64,000 bases of DNA from Agelas oroides. Lineage: Eukaryota; Porifera; Demospongiae; Agelasida; Agelasidae. The translations under genes were made by a program, and so were the position numbers. The notes beneath the pieces were generated by a model. That model was given only the letters and a program-made list of their open reading frames with translations. It was not told the DNA's origin and did no database searches. Below are positions 46,736-57,295 of this stretch, piece after piece; position 1 is the stretch's first letter; each line of letters opens with the position of its first letter. The DNA is taken from positions 18,919,824 through 18,983,823 of the forward strand of contig OX422184.1 in the NCBI GenBank assembly GCA_949130485.1, given 5' to 3'.

Positions 46736-47224
46736 CTTTGTACCATGGCAACCACTAATTGACCACAATCATGTTAATTGCACCAATGACGTAGCTTGTT
46801 ATGATGAGTTCACCAGAAAACAACTTTAGTGTAACAACGCCAAACCAAAGATTAAGTAAACATGTATAAAAACATCTTTCTAGTTGTGATTGGCTTACTA
46901 ATATTATATTAATGCTCATGTATACACACACACACCCCAGGTACATGTGAGGGAAAGGCTAATGTATTTTTGCAATCAAGGGTTGTAGCAACTATTGTTT
47001 TGTCTGCCATTTGTTTTTGTGCTGCCTGCCTTCAAAGGTGGCTACTAGATAGGGGACTCAAGGAAAAATCAAAGATTGACTAAAGTATGACCGAAATCCG
47101 AGAGCCAAGTGACCTTATTTTTAAACTACAGTTTCTATGACATTCTTTCTTCTGAAATGGTTAAGTGCCAAAATATGAGAGTTTTAATTTTTTTATTCTG
47201 ATCAAGGATTATGTACATGTAGTC
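46736..47224. other. No gene recognised
   Basis: AT-rich spacer after the duplication edge. A short minus frame at 46946-46755 lacks support. Confidence 0.35.
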
Positions 47225-47876
47225 ATGTACACTGCTCCTTCACTGCCCCTCCGCATCCCCCACTTCCCCTCCCCTTCCCCCACTGTGCCCCTCCACTTCT
47301 CCCACTGCCCCCTCCACGTACTTCTTCCCCCACTTCCCCTCCCCTTCCCCCACTGTGCCCCTCCACTTCTCCCACTGCCTCCTCCCCTTTCCCCACTGTG
47401 TCCCTCCACTTCTTCCCCCACCTCCCCTCCCCTTTCCCCACTGCCCCCTCCACTTCTCCCACTGTCCCCTCCACTTCTTCCCCCACCTCCCCTCCCCTTT
47501 TCCCACTGTGCCCCTCCACTTCTTCCCCCACCTCCCCTCCCCTTCCCCCACTGTGCCCCTCCACTTCTCCCACTGCCCCCTCCACTTCTTCCCCCACCTC
47601 CCCTCCCCTTTCCCCACTGCCCCCTCCACTTCTCCCACTGCCCCCTCCACTTCTTCCCCCACCTCCCCTCCCCTTTTCCCACTGTGCCCCTCCACTTCTT
47701 CCCCCACCTCCCCTCCCCTTCCCCCACTGTGCCCCTCCACTTCTCCCACTGCCCCCTCCACTTCTTCCCCCACCTCCCCTCCCCTTTTCCCACTGCCCCT
47801 CCACTTCTCCCACTGCCCCCTCCACTTCTTCCCCCACTTCCCCTCCCCTTCCCCCACTGCCCCTCCACTTCTCCCA
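47225..47876 (+). repeat. Long CT-rich minisatellite
   Basis: Tandem blocks of ctccacttctcccactgccc and cttcccccacctcccctccc on plus, almost free of purines. Proline/serine frames on plus and glycine frames on minus are artefacts. It continues at 48346-48587 after a transposon insertion. Confidence 0.95.
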
Positions 47877-48345
47877 TAGCCTCGTCCCCAGGCCCCACCC
47901 AAAAATCGGGAAAGGGGCCTGGTGTTACTTGCAAAAATTCCCGTATGTGCTGTGTCAGCAGTCTTCGTTTGGAGTAGAGGAATCACGTTCGTCCATTACC
48001 AATTACTAAATTCTTGACACGTGAAAGTAGTAGACTCGTTCCAAGACCATTTGAAAATGGGAACGAGGCAAGCAGACTTTTCATAAACCTCGGGTTTCAG
48101 AAACTTAGAGTGTAGTTACGCTTGCTAGGCTACTACTCTTGCCTCACAAGATTTGTATGTAGTCGCTCCGTAGCAAGATCTGTTCATCTACTCTGTAATG
48201 CCATCGTCAACAGTAGCTGGCTACCACGTGATCACGTAAGGCATGTAATTGCTACGTAATATGCTGATTCAGCACATACGGGAATTTTTGCAAGTGACAC
48301 CAGGCCCCTTTCCTGATTTTTGGGTGGGGCCTGGGGACGAGGCTA
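47877..48345. mobile_element. 469-bp MITE inserted in the CT minisatellite, perfect 9-bp TSD
   Basis: ~76-bp TIRs: tagcctcgtccccaggcccc through aattcccgtatgtgctg, and the inverse. The flanks are cttctccca on both sides (47868-47876 and 48346-48354). It has the longest arms of any TAGYCTCG element here. It contains a small internal relative at about 48028-48068. Confidence 0.9.
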
Positions 48346-48599
48346 CTTCTCCCACTGCCCCCTCCACTTCTTCCCCCACTTCCCCTCCCCTTCCCCCACT
48401 GTGCCCCTCCACTTCTCCCACTGCCCCTCCACTTCTCCCACTGCCCCCTCCACTTCTTCCCACACTTCCCCTCCCCTTCCCCCACTGTGCCCCTCCACTT
48501 CTCCCACTGCCCCCTCCACTTCTTCCCACACTTCCCCTCCCCTTCCCCCACTGTGCCCCTCCACTTTTCCCACTGCCCCTAAACCACCTATCCACCTGG

Positions 48600-48807
48600 A
48601 GATCTTGCCAGGACTTCCTGCATTGCTCTCTCTATCCCACTCTCATCAGAGGCCTGTGGAGTCACGCCCTCTGCACTGGCCACAGCAGCCAGACTGCTCA
48701 CACCAGCTTCATGGTGGGATCTGTGTTAGAGATGAACGAAAGGATTACCTATTGGCTGAGGATGGTATCTCATGCAAGACAGGTAGTCAGGTAGCTGGCC
48801 TTATCTG
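48600..48807 (+). CDS. Possible exon of a Cys-containing protein
   Basis: A plus frame without stops reads LHGGICVRDERKDYLLAEDG then ISCKTGSQVAGLICM and meets a strong donor, ATG|GTAAGT. A candidate acceptor (ttgccag) lies at about 48605 with the CT minisatellite directly upstream. The last ~50 bp resemble 59360-59405, where the frame is different. A second frame is also partly open, so the reading frame is not certain and no family is recognised. Confidence 0.3.
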
Positions 48808-49563
48808 TATGGTAAGTAGTAGCTCTTGAAGGTACATGTGGTATCTCCTTGTGCAACTGTCCTTCTCATTGTTAAAAATTGTTGTCTATACGAGTGTCAA
48901 CTATTTATAACAACACAAGGCAGGCAAGCCCATAACCATTCGAGTGCACAAGGCACCTATGTACAAAGACTATTGTTGCCGGAGCAGACAGTCATCTCAT
49001 GTCAGTACTACATAGCACTGATGAGTTATTGAGTTAGCTAGCACTGGGTAATGCATGGTTTTGTTCAAGTATACAGATATTTCCCCATATACTATGAACT
49101 GGTGAAGCCACGACTAGTATGTGTTACCATAATGATCTAACATACATAGCAGCATATATAGTAGTCATCATTCCTGTCCTCGTTAACTGACTATAATGAG
49201 CTCTTAGACCCTCCAAGAATGTCAATAATGAGGGAAGAAAACCTGTTACCATGGTGATGGCTACTATGAGCCAAAACTGAAATGTTAACAGTTCATAGGT
49301 CACTCTCTGATAATGTTATTATTAACCCATCAAAATTGTGTCATAGTATATTCGTGTTTAAAGTAACATAAATTTCTGATAGCCATCTTAACATTTCATA
49401 CATTTAGGTATGGCATGCATCATCATAGCAATGTAAATTTTGCAACTGTGAAGAGAATTCTCAAACATCATCCATATTGCAATTCCATCAAGTGTTAGCA
49501 CTGACCATGTCTGCTAGCTAAGTTTAGCATCAATCTACCAGCTCAACAGCAGATGGGTACTAA
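48808..49563. other. No gene recognised
   Basis: Unique-looking sequence without coding signal, repeats or RNA features that I can identify. Confidence 0.35.
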
Positions 49564-49813
49564 CAAGAGCGCATAAGAACGGGCGGCTAGAGGAAGGGCG
49601 TGTAACAACGTAAAATTCCAAACCGGTCGGAATTATTGAACCGTACTAAAAATAGTAATACGTACTGTGCAGCTCCACATAGACATAAAGCCGTTGTTGC
49701 TAAGCATGTGCTGAGTGTTCTATTTTTAGTACGGTTCAATAATTTGACCGGACTACGGGCTTCTATTGGAGTTACACGCTCTTCCTCTAGCCACCCATTC
49801 TTATGTGCTCTTG
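49564..49813. mobile_element. Fold-back MITE, AAGAGCGCATAAGAAC family, copy 3
   Basis: caagagcgcataagaacggg and its inverse. Counted from aagagc, the 9-bp flanks ggtactaac and ggtacttcc match at 7 of 9. Confidence 0.8.
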
Positions 49814-49858
49814 GTACTTCCCATAGATCATCAGATCATCTATACTACATAACTGGGA

Positions 49859-50209
49859 TTGGAAACGGGCAATTATTCCGTGCCTCACCCGTGCGTTTGT
49901 ACACCACATCATGACGTGGAAGCAATGTTTTTGCAGTGTACTAGTTTCGACACGATAGAGAATAGCAAGTTTAGCAGCAATCAGTGCTCTAGCTATACCT
50001 TGATGTCCAAGACCAAGAAATTTTCCAGGAAAAGCCTTCACGCAGAAACGCAAGGCAGAATACTTCATTGTGCATGGTTGCATAGTCTAGATGATCTATG
50101 TACTAACCAGCTAGCAGACAAGTGTTATAGCTCTTTGCTTTTAACAAAGCATGACAAAATTGTGAGCGGAGAAGTATTTGATCTGGTGCGTACCATGAAA
50201 GGAATATGA
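49859..50209 (+). other. Open frame, uncertain
   Basis: The plus frame (ETGNYSVPHPCVCTPHHDVE onward) is open for 116 codons but its end lies in the 76-bp repeat, and the minus strand is also open (50083-49787). No domain on either strand. Confidence 0.15.
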
Positions 50210-50455
50210 ATTTTCTTCTTCATGATATGACAAAATTGTGAGCGGAGAAGTATTTGATCTGGTGCGTACCATGAAGGGAATATGAATTTTCTTCTTCACG
50301 ATATGACAAAATTGTGAGCGGAGAAGTATTTGATCTGGTGCGTACCATGAAGGGAATATGAATTTTCTTCTTCACGATATGACAAAATTGTGAGCGGAGA
50401 AGTATTTGATCTGGTGCGTACCATGAAGGGAATATGAATTTTCTTCTTCACGATA
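50155..50455 (+). repeat. 76-bp tandem repeat, four units
   Basis: gacaaaattgtgagcggaga with its 3' continuation repeats at about 50153, 50229, 50305 and 50381, nearly identical. Confidence 0.95.
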
Positions 50456-50849
50456 CTCAACCAGCTGCAGGTCAATGAACCCCGAAAAGTGGAGTAGCAA
50501 AAGTGGTTATTTTTGACAGTCCAAGCACTGTATAGGCTAGGGTTAAAACATTTCTCTGCTGGTAAAGTTGAGAGTACTTGCACATCAAACCAAATGCAAA
50601 CATGCAACAGACCCTTGACCCTCACCATGCAGCAAGCTTGTGGGAATGAGTAAAAAAAAAAATGTTAATCTAGCCATTGCACAGTGAAACTAGAATTCTC
50701 GAGAGAATTATGAATACTTCGAAAAATACTAAATAAGTAAAGCTTTTGACAATAGCATCCCTGGGAAAGCTGGGTGGGCGCTGAAAACGAGGCGATGACG
50801 TACAAAGCACAGTCAGCAAACAATATCGCCACACCCCCAGAGGCGCGTA

Positions 50850-52463
50850 ATGGCGGACAGAGTAGTAGCTCTCCGATTCGAGCAGAACGAGATTCTGGTG
50901 AAAAGATGGCTGAATTTGTCAGAAATTTTGCCCGTTCTGGTTGAGAATGGTCTTATTGAGTGCGAAGACAGGGACGAACTTTTGTCGCGTTACAAAACAA
51001 GTAGAGACGAGAGTTTCCAGTACTTGCGAAGACGATTATCGGCGAAGGGAACTCATGTATGCGTAAAGTTTTGTCACTGTCTGAGGCATCAACATGCTCA
51101 AGTACACCTGGGTCACGAACACATTGCCGATCTCCTCGAAGGAAAGGAATTTTCTCCCCATGAAAAGGCACAGAGAGAGCGTTCTGCGCGAATCCGGGAG
51201 ACGATGAGGCAGAACGAGACAAGGCTGCAGATTCTACTGAATTTAAGCGCTCTCGTACCTCACTTGAACAAATACAGCCTTGTCACGCCCAGTGAGTTGG
51301 ACTACCTCAGTAGGGGTCACATGGAACCAAGTGAAACGATCCAGCAATTTCTGAGAATCCTAGACACCAAAGGGCCCACAGCTCACTGCCTGTTCTTTCA
51401 GTGTCTAGCGGAGGAGCGCACACACCCAGGACATTCAGAGATCAAGGACGTCTTGACTAAGGCTGTCGAAGGAGAAAACTCCCCTCTGTCTACCACAAAC
51501 ACACAATCTGGAGTCAGCAGTGATCACCATGATGATGAGCTACAACTTGTAGTGAAAATTCCAAGAACACCACATCGTATTAAACTTAGGGGTGTACTTG
51601 GTAACAGACAGTACGTTGAGCGAATGCGAGAACTCCAGTTTCATCGATATCATGGTCACTGGGATAAGTTCAATAGCATTATTAGAAGACTGGTGAAAAG
51701 CAAAAGCATTGATCTGAAAGTTTTTGGAATGCTTGCAAAGGCAGTCGCAAGCATCATGGAAGGTAAAACTGATAAGACCATGCAGTTGGTTGACCAAGCC
51801 GAGAGCCTGTGCAATGCTGGAAAACTGCAACATAGCAACGGAGCCATAATGCAAGGTCGCTGTCTATACATTCGATCAGCAGTCTACAGACACAAGAAAG
51901 ACTATGATAAAGCAAAGGAATATCTTGACTACTCCAAGCAAGTGTTGCTATCAGCCAATATCGAACCAGGAGAAGACACCGCTTCCATTTACTATCACAC
52001 AGGAACATTAGCACTAGATTGTCAGCTAGAAGATAAGAAAGATGCAATAGAAGCTTTCACCAACGCTGTAAGCCATGCTGAACGAAAGGACAGTGGTCTT
52101 CCCCTAATTGGGTGGCATTCACGTGTATTTTCAGCATTCTTATTCATGGGTTCTACCCACAATAACTTTGGACAGATTAAACCTTCAGCTGCATGCCTCA
52201 AGGAAGCCGAAAACATCCTTCCAGGTGACCCAGAAGTCGAGGACTTGCCAGAGAGAACTAAAGCACTTTGCTTTATTGCTAAGTCTGACGTGACGAGGTG
52301 GCAAGGAAACATCAAACATGCCATTGCACATGCTCAGCATGCCTTAGGCATTGCAGCTAGCTGCAGTTTTGCTTTTGAAGAGAAGTATGCTCGCAACAGA
52401 CTTGAGTTGCTCAAGACATTTAAAGAATGCAGTTACCAGAGACCACAGTTAAAAGCAAAGTAA
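50850..52463 (+). CDS. Tandem-CARD + TPR protein, single exon
   Basis: ATG at 50850 (MADRVVALRFEQNEILVKRW) to TAA at 52461-52463, 537 aa. Residues about 8-98 and 112-202 look like two death-fold domains of the CARD type: six-helix spacing, with the motifs LSEILPVLVENGLIECEDRD and LSALVPHLNKYSLVTPSELD. An acidic linker (DHHDDEL) leads into helical repeats from about 250 to 520, including RHKKDYDKAKEYLDYSKQVL, which reads as TPR. CARD proteins assemble apoptosis or innate-immunity signalling complexes, so a cytosolic adaptor role is inferred. The stop overlaps a strong donor (GTAAGT from 52460), so a spliced form with a longer C-terminus is possible. No intron is needed for this frame. Confidence 0.85.
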   Translation: MADRVVALRFEQNEILVKRWLNLSEILPVLVENGLIECEDRDELLSRYKTSRDESFQYLRRRLSAKGTHVCVKFCHCLRHQHAQVHLGHEHIADLLEGKEFSPHEKAQRERSARIRETMRQNETRLQILLNLSALVPHLNKYSLVTPSELDYLSRGHMEPSETIQQFLRILDTKGPTAHCLFFQCLAEERTHPGHSEIKDVLTKAVEGENSPLSTTNTQSGVSSDHHDDELQLVVKIPRTPHRIKLRGVLGNRQYVERMRELQFHRYHGHWDKFNSIIRRLVKSKSIDLKVFGMLAKAVASIMEGKTDKTMQLVDQAESLCNAGKLQHSNGAIMQGRCLYIRSAVYRHKKDYDKAKEYLDYSKQVLLSANIEPGEDTASIYYHTGTLALDCQLEDKKDAIEAFTNAVSHAERKDSGLPLIGWHSRVFSAFLFMGSTHNNFGQIKPSAACLKEAENILPGDPEVEDLPERTKALCFIAKSDVTRWQGNIKHAIAHAQHALGIAASCSFAFEEKYARNRLELLKTFKECSYQRPQLKAK

Positions 52464-53917
52464 GTATAAAACCAAAGTCACACACGATGTACATGTATAA
52501 ACACAGTACATAAACAGCATGCTTGGCATGCAGTGGGAGGCTGATGACGACACTTGTATTACCACAAACTGAAAGAGAAACTGAGGAGTACAATCTAATT
52601 CATAGCTCATTTTGTCTGAACTCATTTTGAGTCCCACATTTGTACCTATACCACCCCCTCTTTGACTTTTCAATGTTGCATGGAGACAATATAATACTCC
52701 ATTACACAGTAATACTGTACATTTTTGTATCACCTACACATGTACATGCATGTATTTAGTATCACCTAATTAGAACTGGTGAGTGGCCCAAGCTTCCACT
52801 TGATTTGTGTGTATTGATTGATGTAATCAATTTCACATTTATTTTGTTATAAAACTTACCCAACACATATACGTATAGTCATAGGGTGATATATAGTCAA
52901 CTGTTATTGATTCTTGTGGTCTGAGAAGCATCACACTATCATAATGGGGTCAATGGGTCAAACAAGCTAATTTTCAATTCCCTTTGAACAGAAGCAGTAG
53001 TACTCAAAACCACTAATTGACTGTGTAAGGATTCACAAGCAGTTAGCAGTTGACTAGGTTACAGCACTACATTTTCTTCTAAATTAAGCCTATATCTTAA
53101 GATATAATATATAAGCCTATATTAAGCATACACTAAGCATATTAAGGTATATTAAGCCTATCTTAAGGAATTGAAAAGCTCAGTAGCCTCAGTCAGTAAT
53201 CGACTAAAGAGGCCAACTGAATTTTACAGAGCATGAAAACAAAGAAGTATCACTACAAAGTGACCAACAAAAATCTGAAAGTTCATCATCATGGCCAACT
53301 AGTGCAGCATGTTTTGCGTTAACCAAAAAGTTGTGGTAATAATGTGTACCCTGGCTCTACCCATATGGCATGCTGAAAGTGTAAGGGAAGCGTAACAACA
53401 TACGTATATTCATGTACACAGGTTAGATATGTTTATACATACCTAAGATTGCTGAAGCCAAAACATGGGGAGAAAGGTCTAAACCTCGTTCCCAGTGATC
53501 ATAAACTGGAGATTCTGGAACATGCCAGCCAGGGAGAGTCATCATGACCATGGTGGATTGGCTACAATCTACCATGATCACAATTCTCCTTGTGACCTCC
53601 ACTGGTATTTCCAGTGGAAGGAGCAAGAGAGTGAGAACAATGAAGCTAGTCCAGTGTTTCATACAGAGGGGGAGGGGGGGCAGTGGGATTCTCCCCCAGC
53701 CCAAGTCAGAGTTCCCCCCCATGTAGTCCATCTTCATGCTGCTTTTGTAATCTTATATGTGGCCAGTATCCTCATGGACATGGAGTAAGGAACACCATTG
53801 TAAATGAAAAGTATAAAGTTGGTATGCAGAAAGTCATACACTAGATTGTGAATGAACCAATCAGATTCAAACCTCATGTATTCCTGGGAATGTTCACAGA
53901 AACTGGCCAGAGTATCC
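52464..53917. other. No gene recognised downstream of the CARD gene
   Basis: Low-complexity ttaagcctata repeats at about 53090-53165. The short frames are not convincing. A weak fold-back end (aacctcgttcccagtgatca) sits at about 53484. Confidence 0.35.
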
Positions 53918-54245
53918 AGACCTCAGTCTGGACCCCAGACTTTTCTGGCCGGGCAAGGAAGGGTCTGGGGAATAACCTTGCTCAGAAGTGCCCTGCTGGA
54001 ATGCTAAGTCCTGCACATTTTGTTTTCAGATTTTCAACGTGATTGGTCAGCTGCTACTCCAATTTTCAAACTTTCCTTTTCTTGTCATTAGTAGAACCCG
54101 AATACTGGTTGGTGTTCTTTTCTCATCAACATCGACGGTGGCATTCCAGTGCTTAAGACACTTTCGGGCAATTTTTTTCACCAAACCCTAAATTCCTCCC
54201 ACTTCCCGGCTAGAAGGGTTTGGGGTCCAGGCTATCCAGACCCCT
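53918..54245. mobile_element. Inverted-repeat element
   Basis: agtatccagacctcagtctg with gaccccagacttttctggcc at the left, and an inverted, gapped counterpart (ggctagaagggtttggggtc, then ctatccagacccc) at the right. Diverged. Confidence 0.5.
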
Positions 54246-54358
54246 TTCTCTTATCCCCCCAATGGAAATATAATACAGCTGGCTCGCAAGACTATGCACA
54301 CTATAGTAATACCCCCTCCTCTAATGACTGCATAGTTGCTGAGATCCATAGTCTATCG

Positions 54359-54685
54359 AGCCAGACTGTCTCTCACCCTCCAGAAAGTGAGATGTTATTA
54401 GTATTCATGAGTTGCTGACCAATCAGATCCTACTGCTCAATTTTGAGCCAGTAGCAACCCCTTGGCTTCAGCACAGATAGTATAGCCCCAGGGCTATACT
54501 ATCTGGGGTACACCCTACCATAGACTCTACTATCTATGGCTTCAGTATTCATTTATAATAAAGATACTAGTGCAGTTGTAGGGTTGCAGATTAAACAAGC
54601 TGTAAACTGTGAATGCTAATGACATCTGCTAGATGCTCTCACTTGTCTGGAAGGTGAGAGATGGTCTGGCCGGACAGACTAGGGA
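54359..54685. mobile_element. MITE, ~22-bp TIR
   Basis: ccagactgtctctcaccctc at 54361 and ctggaaggtgagagatggtc at about 54650 are inverted near-copies. A small palindrome (agtatagccccagggctata) lies inside. Confidence 0.6.
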
Positions 54686-54942
54686 GTCCTCTAAATTATG
54701 AGAAATTTAGGGCCTTACCTCCCTGGGTGGTTTTTGATGGTGATCTCCGAGCTCACCACACCAGCTGACTTAGATGTTCCACAACCCATAAGTCCAGCAG
54801 CTGGATACCTTCACGAAGACTTCCAATCTGTGCTGCCAGTGCTCGTGCTGGTGTTAGTTGAAGTTTCCGTGGCAACAAGGTCACGTGATCATTGACCTCA
54901 TGTGACTTTTAGCCCCGCCCAACTCCGCCTAAGGCAAAAGGC

Positions 54943-55221
54943 TGGACTTACCTCAGAGGAGGTCGGACATGGTTGACCTTTGCATGTTTGCTAATTGAAA
55001 CAACTGAGGTCACACTAATTGATCTTGGATACTGCAAGGTAGAAAGTTTTTTTAGCTTTTTCTATGACTGGATCCAACCTTGAATCCTGATTTGAAAACT
55101 GGGGCCCACCTCAGTGAAAGCCGAGAGAGCTAGTCTGTTGAGATACGAAAAACCAATTAGTGTGACCTCAGCCATTTTAATTAGTAAAGTTCAACCATGT
55201 CCGACCTCCTCTGGACTTACC
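54943..55221. mobile_element. MITE, ~75-bp arms
   Basis: ggacttacctcagaggaggt through gaggtcacactaattg, with the inverse ending ctctggacttac. The TAGYCTCG element at 55222 has inserted at its right edge. Confidence 0.7.
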
Positions 55222-55554
55222 TAGTCTCGATCTCGTGCCCAGACCCCACCCAGCTCACGCGAGGAGAAGGGGTCTGGTGCCGGTGTCACAAGTCGGAATG
55301 CTTGGGCTAGCTCCAGAAGCTTGGAGCGGCCAATGAAATCGCAGAGCAGCGTTTATTGGAATAATGCGGAAGCGAGAACAAGTACTTCAATCGTACCGCT
55401 CAAAGCGTGTTATGAGATTCATTATCCAATACTGATCAATTTGTAATTCTACACTAACAATTGCAAGGCTTCAACACTTCCGCAAGCCCAAGGATTCAGG
55501 CTTGTGACACCAGACCCTTTCCTCGTGAGAGGGTTGGGTCTGGGCACGAGACTA
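55222..55554. mobile_element. Fold-back MITE, TAGTCTCG...CCCAGACC subtype, 9-bp TSD
   Basis: tagtctcgatctcgtgccca then gaccccaccc, and inverse gggtctgggcacgagacta. The 9-bp flanks ggacttacc and ggacttaac match at 8 of 9. Confidence 0.85.
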
Positions 55555-56644
55555 GGACTTAACTTGAGAGTGAGCTGTCATCTGAAAAACGGAGCGAATA
55601 TGTTGTGCAGGTAAGCGAGATGCATGCTTTACCTAGCTTGGATTTCCCTTGGTCCTTCGTAGCTTCCGTATGCGTGACCTTGGTCACTGGTTTTTGTGCA
55701 AAGGAACTACGCCAGCCTGTCTCCCAGCACGAGGATGGACAGGCAGTAGATCTAGTGCTCTGTTTGTTGACAAGTTCAGTGTGATAGACAGTAGATAACT
55801 AGATCATGTAAATAAGGTTGTGAATAGGCCTGTAAGTTACTCGCATCTGCACATGGGGTGTACTGTGGTCAAGGGGTAGTCACTTATATGTCCTGTGTAG
55901 AAGCGTTTTGGCAAAATTGAATCAAGGTGACCTCTGAACTGCTAAAATCAACGGATCAAGAAATTATGTGCAGCTGCAATTTGACCCTTGAAAATCAAGC
56001 GATCAAGAGCCTCAGAAGGGAATGATCAAGCACACTTTTTGCTGATCAACAAACTTGATCGCGGTCGCAAATGCTTCTACAGGCAACATACCCCTTGTAT
56101 GGTGTACTATAAGACCAACTTCTGACTTTTCAAGAATTTGTTTTTACTTGACACTGGTAAATTGTAGTCTCGTGCCCAGACCCTCATGCATGTGCCCGTA
56201 GAGTCTGCCAGAGTCTGCCAGACTCTACGGAGATTTAGTGACCCTTCCATTAGTTTCTAGTCACAATTTGAGAGCTCGGTCAAGCTGTAGACTGGCATAA
56301 TTATTTGTGCATGGCATAAAGTGATCACCGGTAGAGAAAACTAGTCTTGTAGCTGAATCTTAGTCGTCCCAAGAGACAAAGTGTTGTAAACCATATCAAC
56401 TCAGACGGCTGTGTGACCCAGTATTAAATTTTGCTACTAGAGTTCATGCTGTAGGTAGCTGACATATAATGAGAGGTACAATAGCTATGTACCCAGACGC
56501 ATTTCTTCTTAGACGGTGAGAGTGAGAAATGGCCTAGTCTCATACCCAGTCCTCAACAAACTTTATTTTTGCTTGTAACTTTGTTGACAATATCTCGTTG
56601 GAGACATAGTGTACTGTTGGATTCATGCATCTGTCATTCTGTAG
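55555..56644. other. No gene; isolated fold-back arm at about 56167
   Basis: tagtctcgtgcccagaccct at 56167 with a small tandem of agagtctgcc. No coding signal. Confidence 0.35.
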
Positions 56645-56732
56645 TAGCCTTGTTCCCAGGCCTTCCCACTGTCTAACCTAACCTCCCATTTTTGCTGTAA
56701 GCGATCAAAAAACAGGACTGGGAATGAGGCTA
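56645..56732. mobile_element. Fold-back MITE, TAGYCTCG family
   Basis: tagccttgttcccaggcctt and inverse gactgggaatgaggcta. The 9-bp flanks attctgtag and attcagtag match at 8 of 9. Confidence 0.85.
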
Positions 56733-56869
56733 ATTCAGTAGTACAATTCTTGTAAAACTGGAAGACCACTGCAGACGAAAGGCATTACCTGTAAACTCTA
56801 TCTACCGCTCTATCTAACCACAGATATTATTACGTATATTGGGAGTAACAACAGCTGTAGGAAGAGGCT

Positions 56870-57032
56870 AGCCTCGTTCCCAGGCCTCTCCCGTTTCTGT
56901 TCTTCGGTTTGCGTTCAGTATAAATCACGGAAGCGGAAGAGCGGCGAAAACAAGGATTGGCTCTTTCACTTCCATGTATTATACTGAACGCAAACCGAAG
57001 ACGAAAAACGGGGGAGGCCTGGGAACAAGGCT
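56870..57032. mobile_element. Fold-back MITE with long arms
   Basis: tagcctcgttcccaggcctc, cggtttgcgttcagtata and their inverses. Arms of about 70 bp. The flanks do not match. Confidence 0.75.
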
Positions 57033-57222
57033 GATTACGTCTCACCTCACATGCTAGGAAGAGGCTAAAAGAGCTGAGGTAGACTGCGTGTCTATAATGT
57101 ATGTTCAAACCCAACCATTGCTGGCTTGCAGAATGATGGGTATGGTGACATATGGACTATTCATGGCGAGTATCCCGCGTTGGAACAATTATTATTGCTA
57201 TTGTAATTCCTGCAGGTGTACA

Positions 57223-57295
57223 ATGGCGTCATGGAGATGGTGTGATGTGTTATTGCTACTGTTAGTACTGAGCAGGGTGTGCAGAGCACGGGAAG
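57223..57295 (+). CDS. Signal-peptide first exon of a plus-strand gene
   Basis: ATG at 57223 reads MASWRWCDVLLLLLVLSRVC then RARE, followed by a donor G|GTGAGG at 57295/57296. This is a textbook cleavable signal sequence ending near CRA. The exon ends in phase 1. Possible later exons of the same gene are the pieces at 61.8-62.8 kb, but intermediate exons were not found, so the connection is a guess. Confidence 0.45.

Noticed and set aside
47165-48829. Many 100-270 aa Pro/Ser or Gly/Arg frames
   Set aside because: Products of the CT-rich minisatellite read in all six frames.
49787-50209. Overlapping open frames on both strands
   Set aside because: No domain, no splice support, and the 3' end lies in a tandem repeat; listed only at low confidence.
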